5,316 bases of DNA from Bacteroidetes bacterium HGW-Bacteroidetes-12 (GTDB taxonomy: Bacteria > Bacteroidota > Bacteroidia > Flavobacteriales_E > Vicingaceae), in the NCBI GenBank assembly GCA_002841035.1, contig PHDR01000213.1, positions 1 to 5,316 of the forward strand, read 5' to 3'. Made by a program: the position numbers and the translations under genes. Positions 5,262-5,316 of the stretch are shown in pieces. The number at the start of each line of letters is the position of its first letter. Within the stretch, counting starts at the first letter, position 1. Under the pieces are notes generated by a model. The model was not told the DNA's origin, made no database searches, and was given only the letters and a program-made list of their open reading frames with translations.

Positions 5262-5281
5262 ATTATACCATTAAGTATAAT
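5262..5281 (+). promoter_or_regulatory. Hairpin at the predicted 5' end of the next transcript
   Basis: ATTATAC (5262-5268) pairs perfectly with GTATAAT (5275-5281) around CATTAA. It falls exactly where the transcript from the TACCTTTG box would begin, so the mRNA would carry a 5'-terminal stem-loop; it could equally be an operator dyad. It is AT-rich and so weakly stable. A role as a terminator for pyrD is less likely because no T-tract follows. Confidence 0.35.
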
Positions 5282-5295
5282 TTTAAAATGTTTAA

Positions 5296-5316
5296 ATGAG
5301 AAACTCACCTTTTATA
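5296..5316 (+). CDS. Possible start of the next gene, cut by the window edge
   Basis: An ATG at 5296 opens a frame of seven codons (MRNSPFI) to the end of the window. It sits about 30 bases after the predicted start of transcription, behind an A/T-rich leader typical of the genome. An earlier ATG at 5288 stops after three codons (MFK), its TGA overlapping this start. Too little is visible to suggest a product. Confidence 0.35.

Noticed and set aside
5288..5299. Three-codon ORF (MFK) overlapping the ATG at 5296
   Set aside because: Too short to distinguish from chance; noted only because its stop overlaps the likely start.

Overview
The window comes from a low-GC bacterium of the phylum Bacteroidota, probably near the Flavobacteriales. 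The evidence is the AT-rich coding sequence, three perfect TAnnTTTG promoter -7 boxes, starts with A/T-rich leaders and no Shine-Dalgarno sequence, and the style of the MutL and rhomboid proteins. The genus cannot be told from the sequence.

Layout, all genes on the + strand. 1-395: non-coding on the + strand, with a small GC hairpin plus T-tract at the left edge that probably ends a gene outside the window, a second AT-rich terminator-like hairpin at 124-151, a possible decayed minus-strand gene end, and the mutL promoter. 396-2261: mutL (621 aa; a longer TTG-initiated reading frame from 336 would run through the promoter box and is rejected). 2263-3000: first rhomboid intramembrane protease, starting one base after the mutL stop. 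3001-3190: intergenic stretch almost filled by a nested, imperfect palindrome that resembles the dispersed repeats of Bacteroidota. 3191-4081: second rhomboid, with a cytoplasmic Lys-rich C-terminal tail. 4082-4195: weak terminator candidate, then the pyrD promoter. 4196-5227: pyrD, class 2 dihydroorotate dehydrogenase. 5228-5316: a promoter box, a 5'-end hairpin and the first seven codons of a possible next gene.

How the genes fit together: mutL and the first rhomboid are almost certainly co-transcribed and translationally coupled. The second rhomboid probably belongs to the same unit by read-through past the repeat, since no clear promoter of its own is visible. pyrD has its own promoter. 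No biochemical link is evident between mismatch repair, membrane proteolysis and pyrimidine synthesis, so this looks like a housekeeping neighbourhood and not a dedicated system.

I did not find a convincing undescribed system. The points most worth a second look are: a MutL whose C-terminal domain has lost the recognised endonuclease motifs; a class 2 PyrD with Cys where class 2 enzymes normally have the catalytic Ser; a nine-A tract exactly between the membrane core and the tail of the second rhomboid, where slippage in either direction would remove the tail; the palindromic repeat between the rhomboids; and an unidentified protein-like stretch on the minus strand upstream of mutL.
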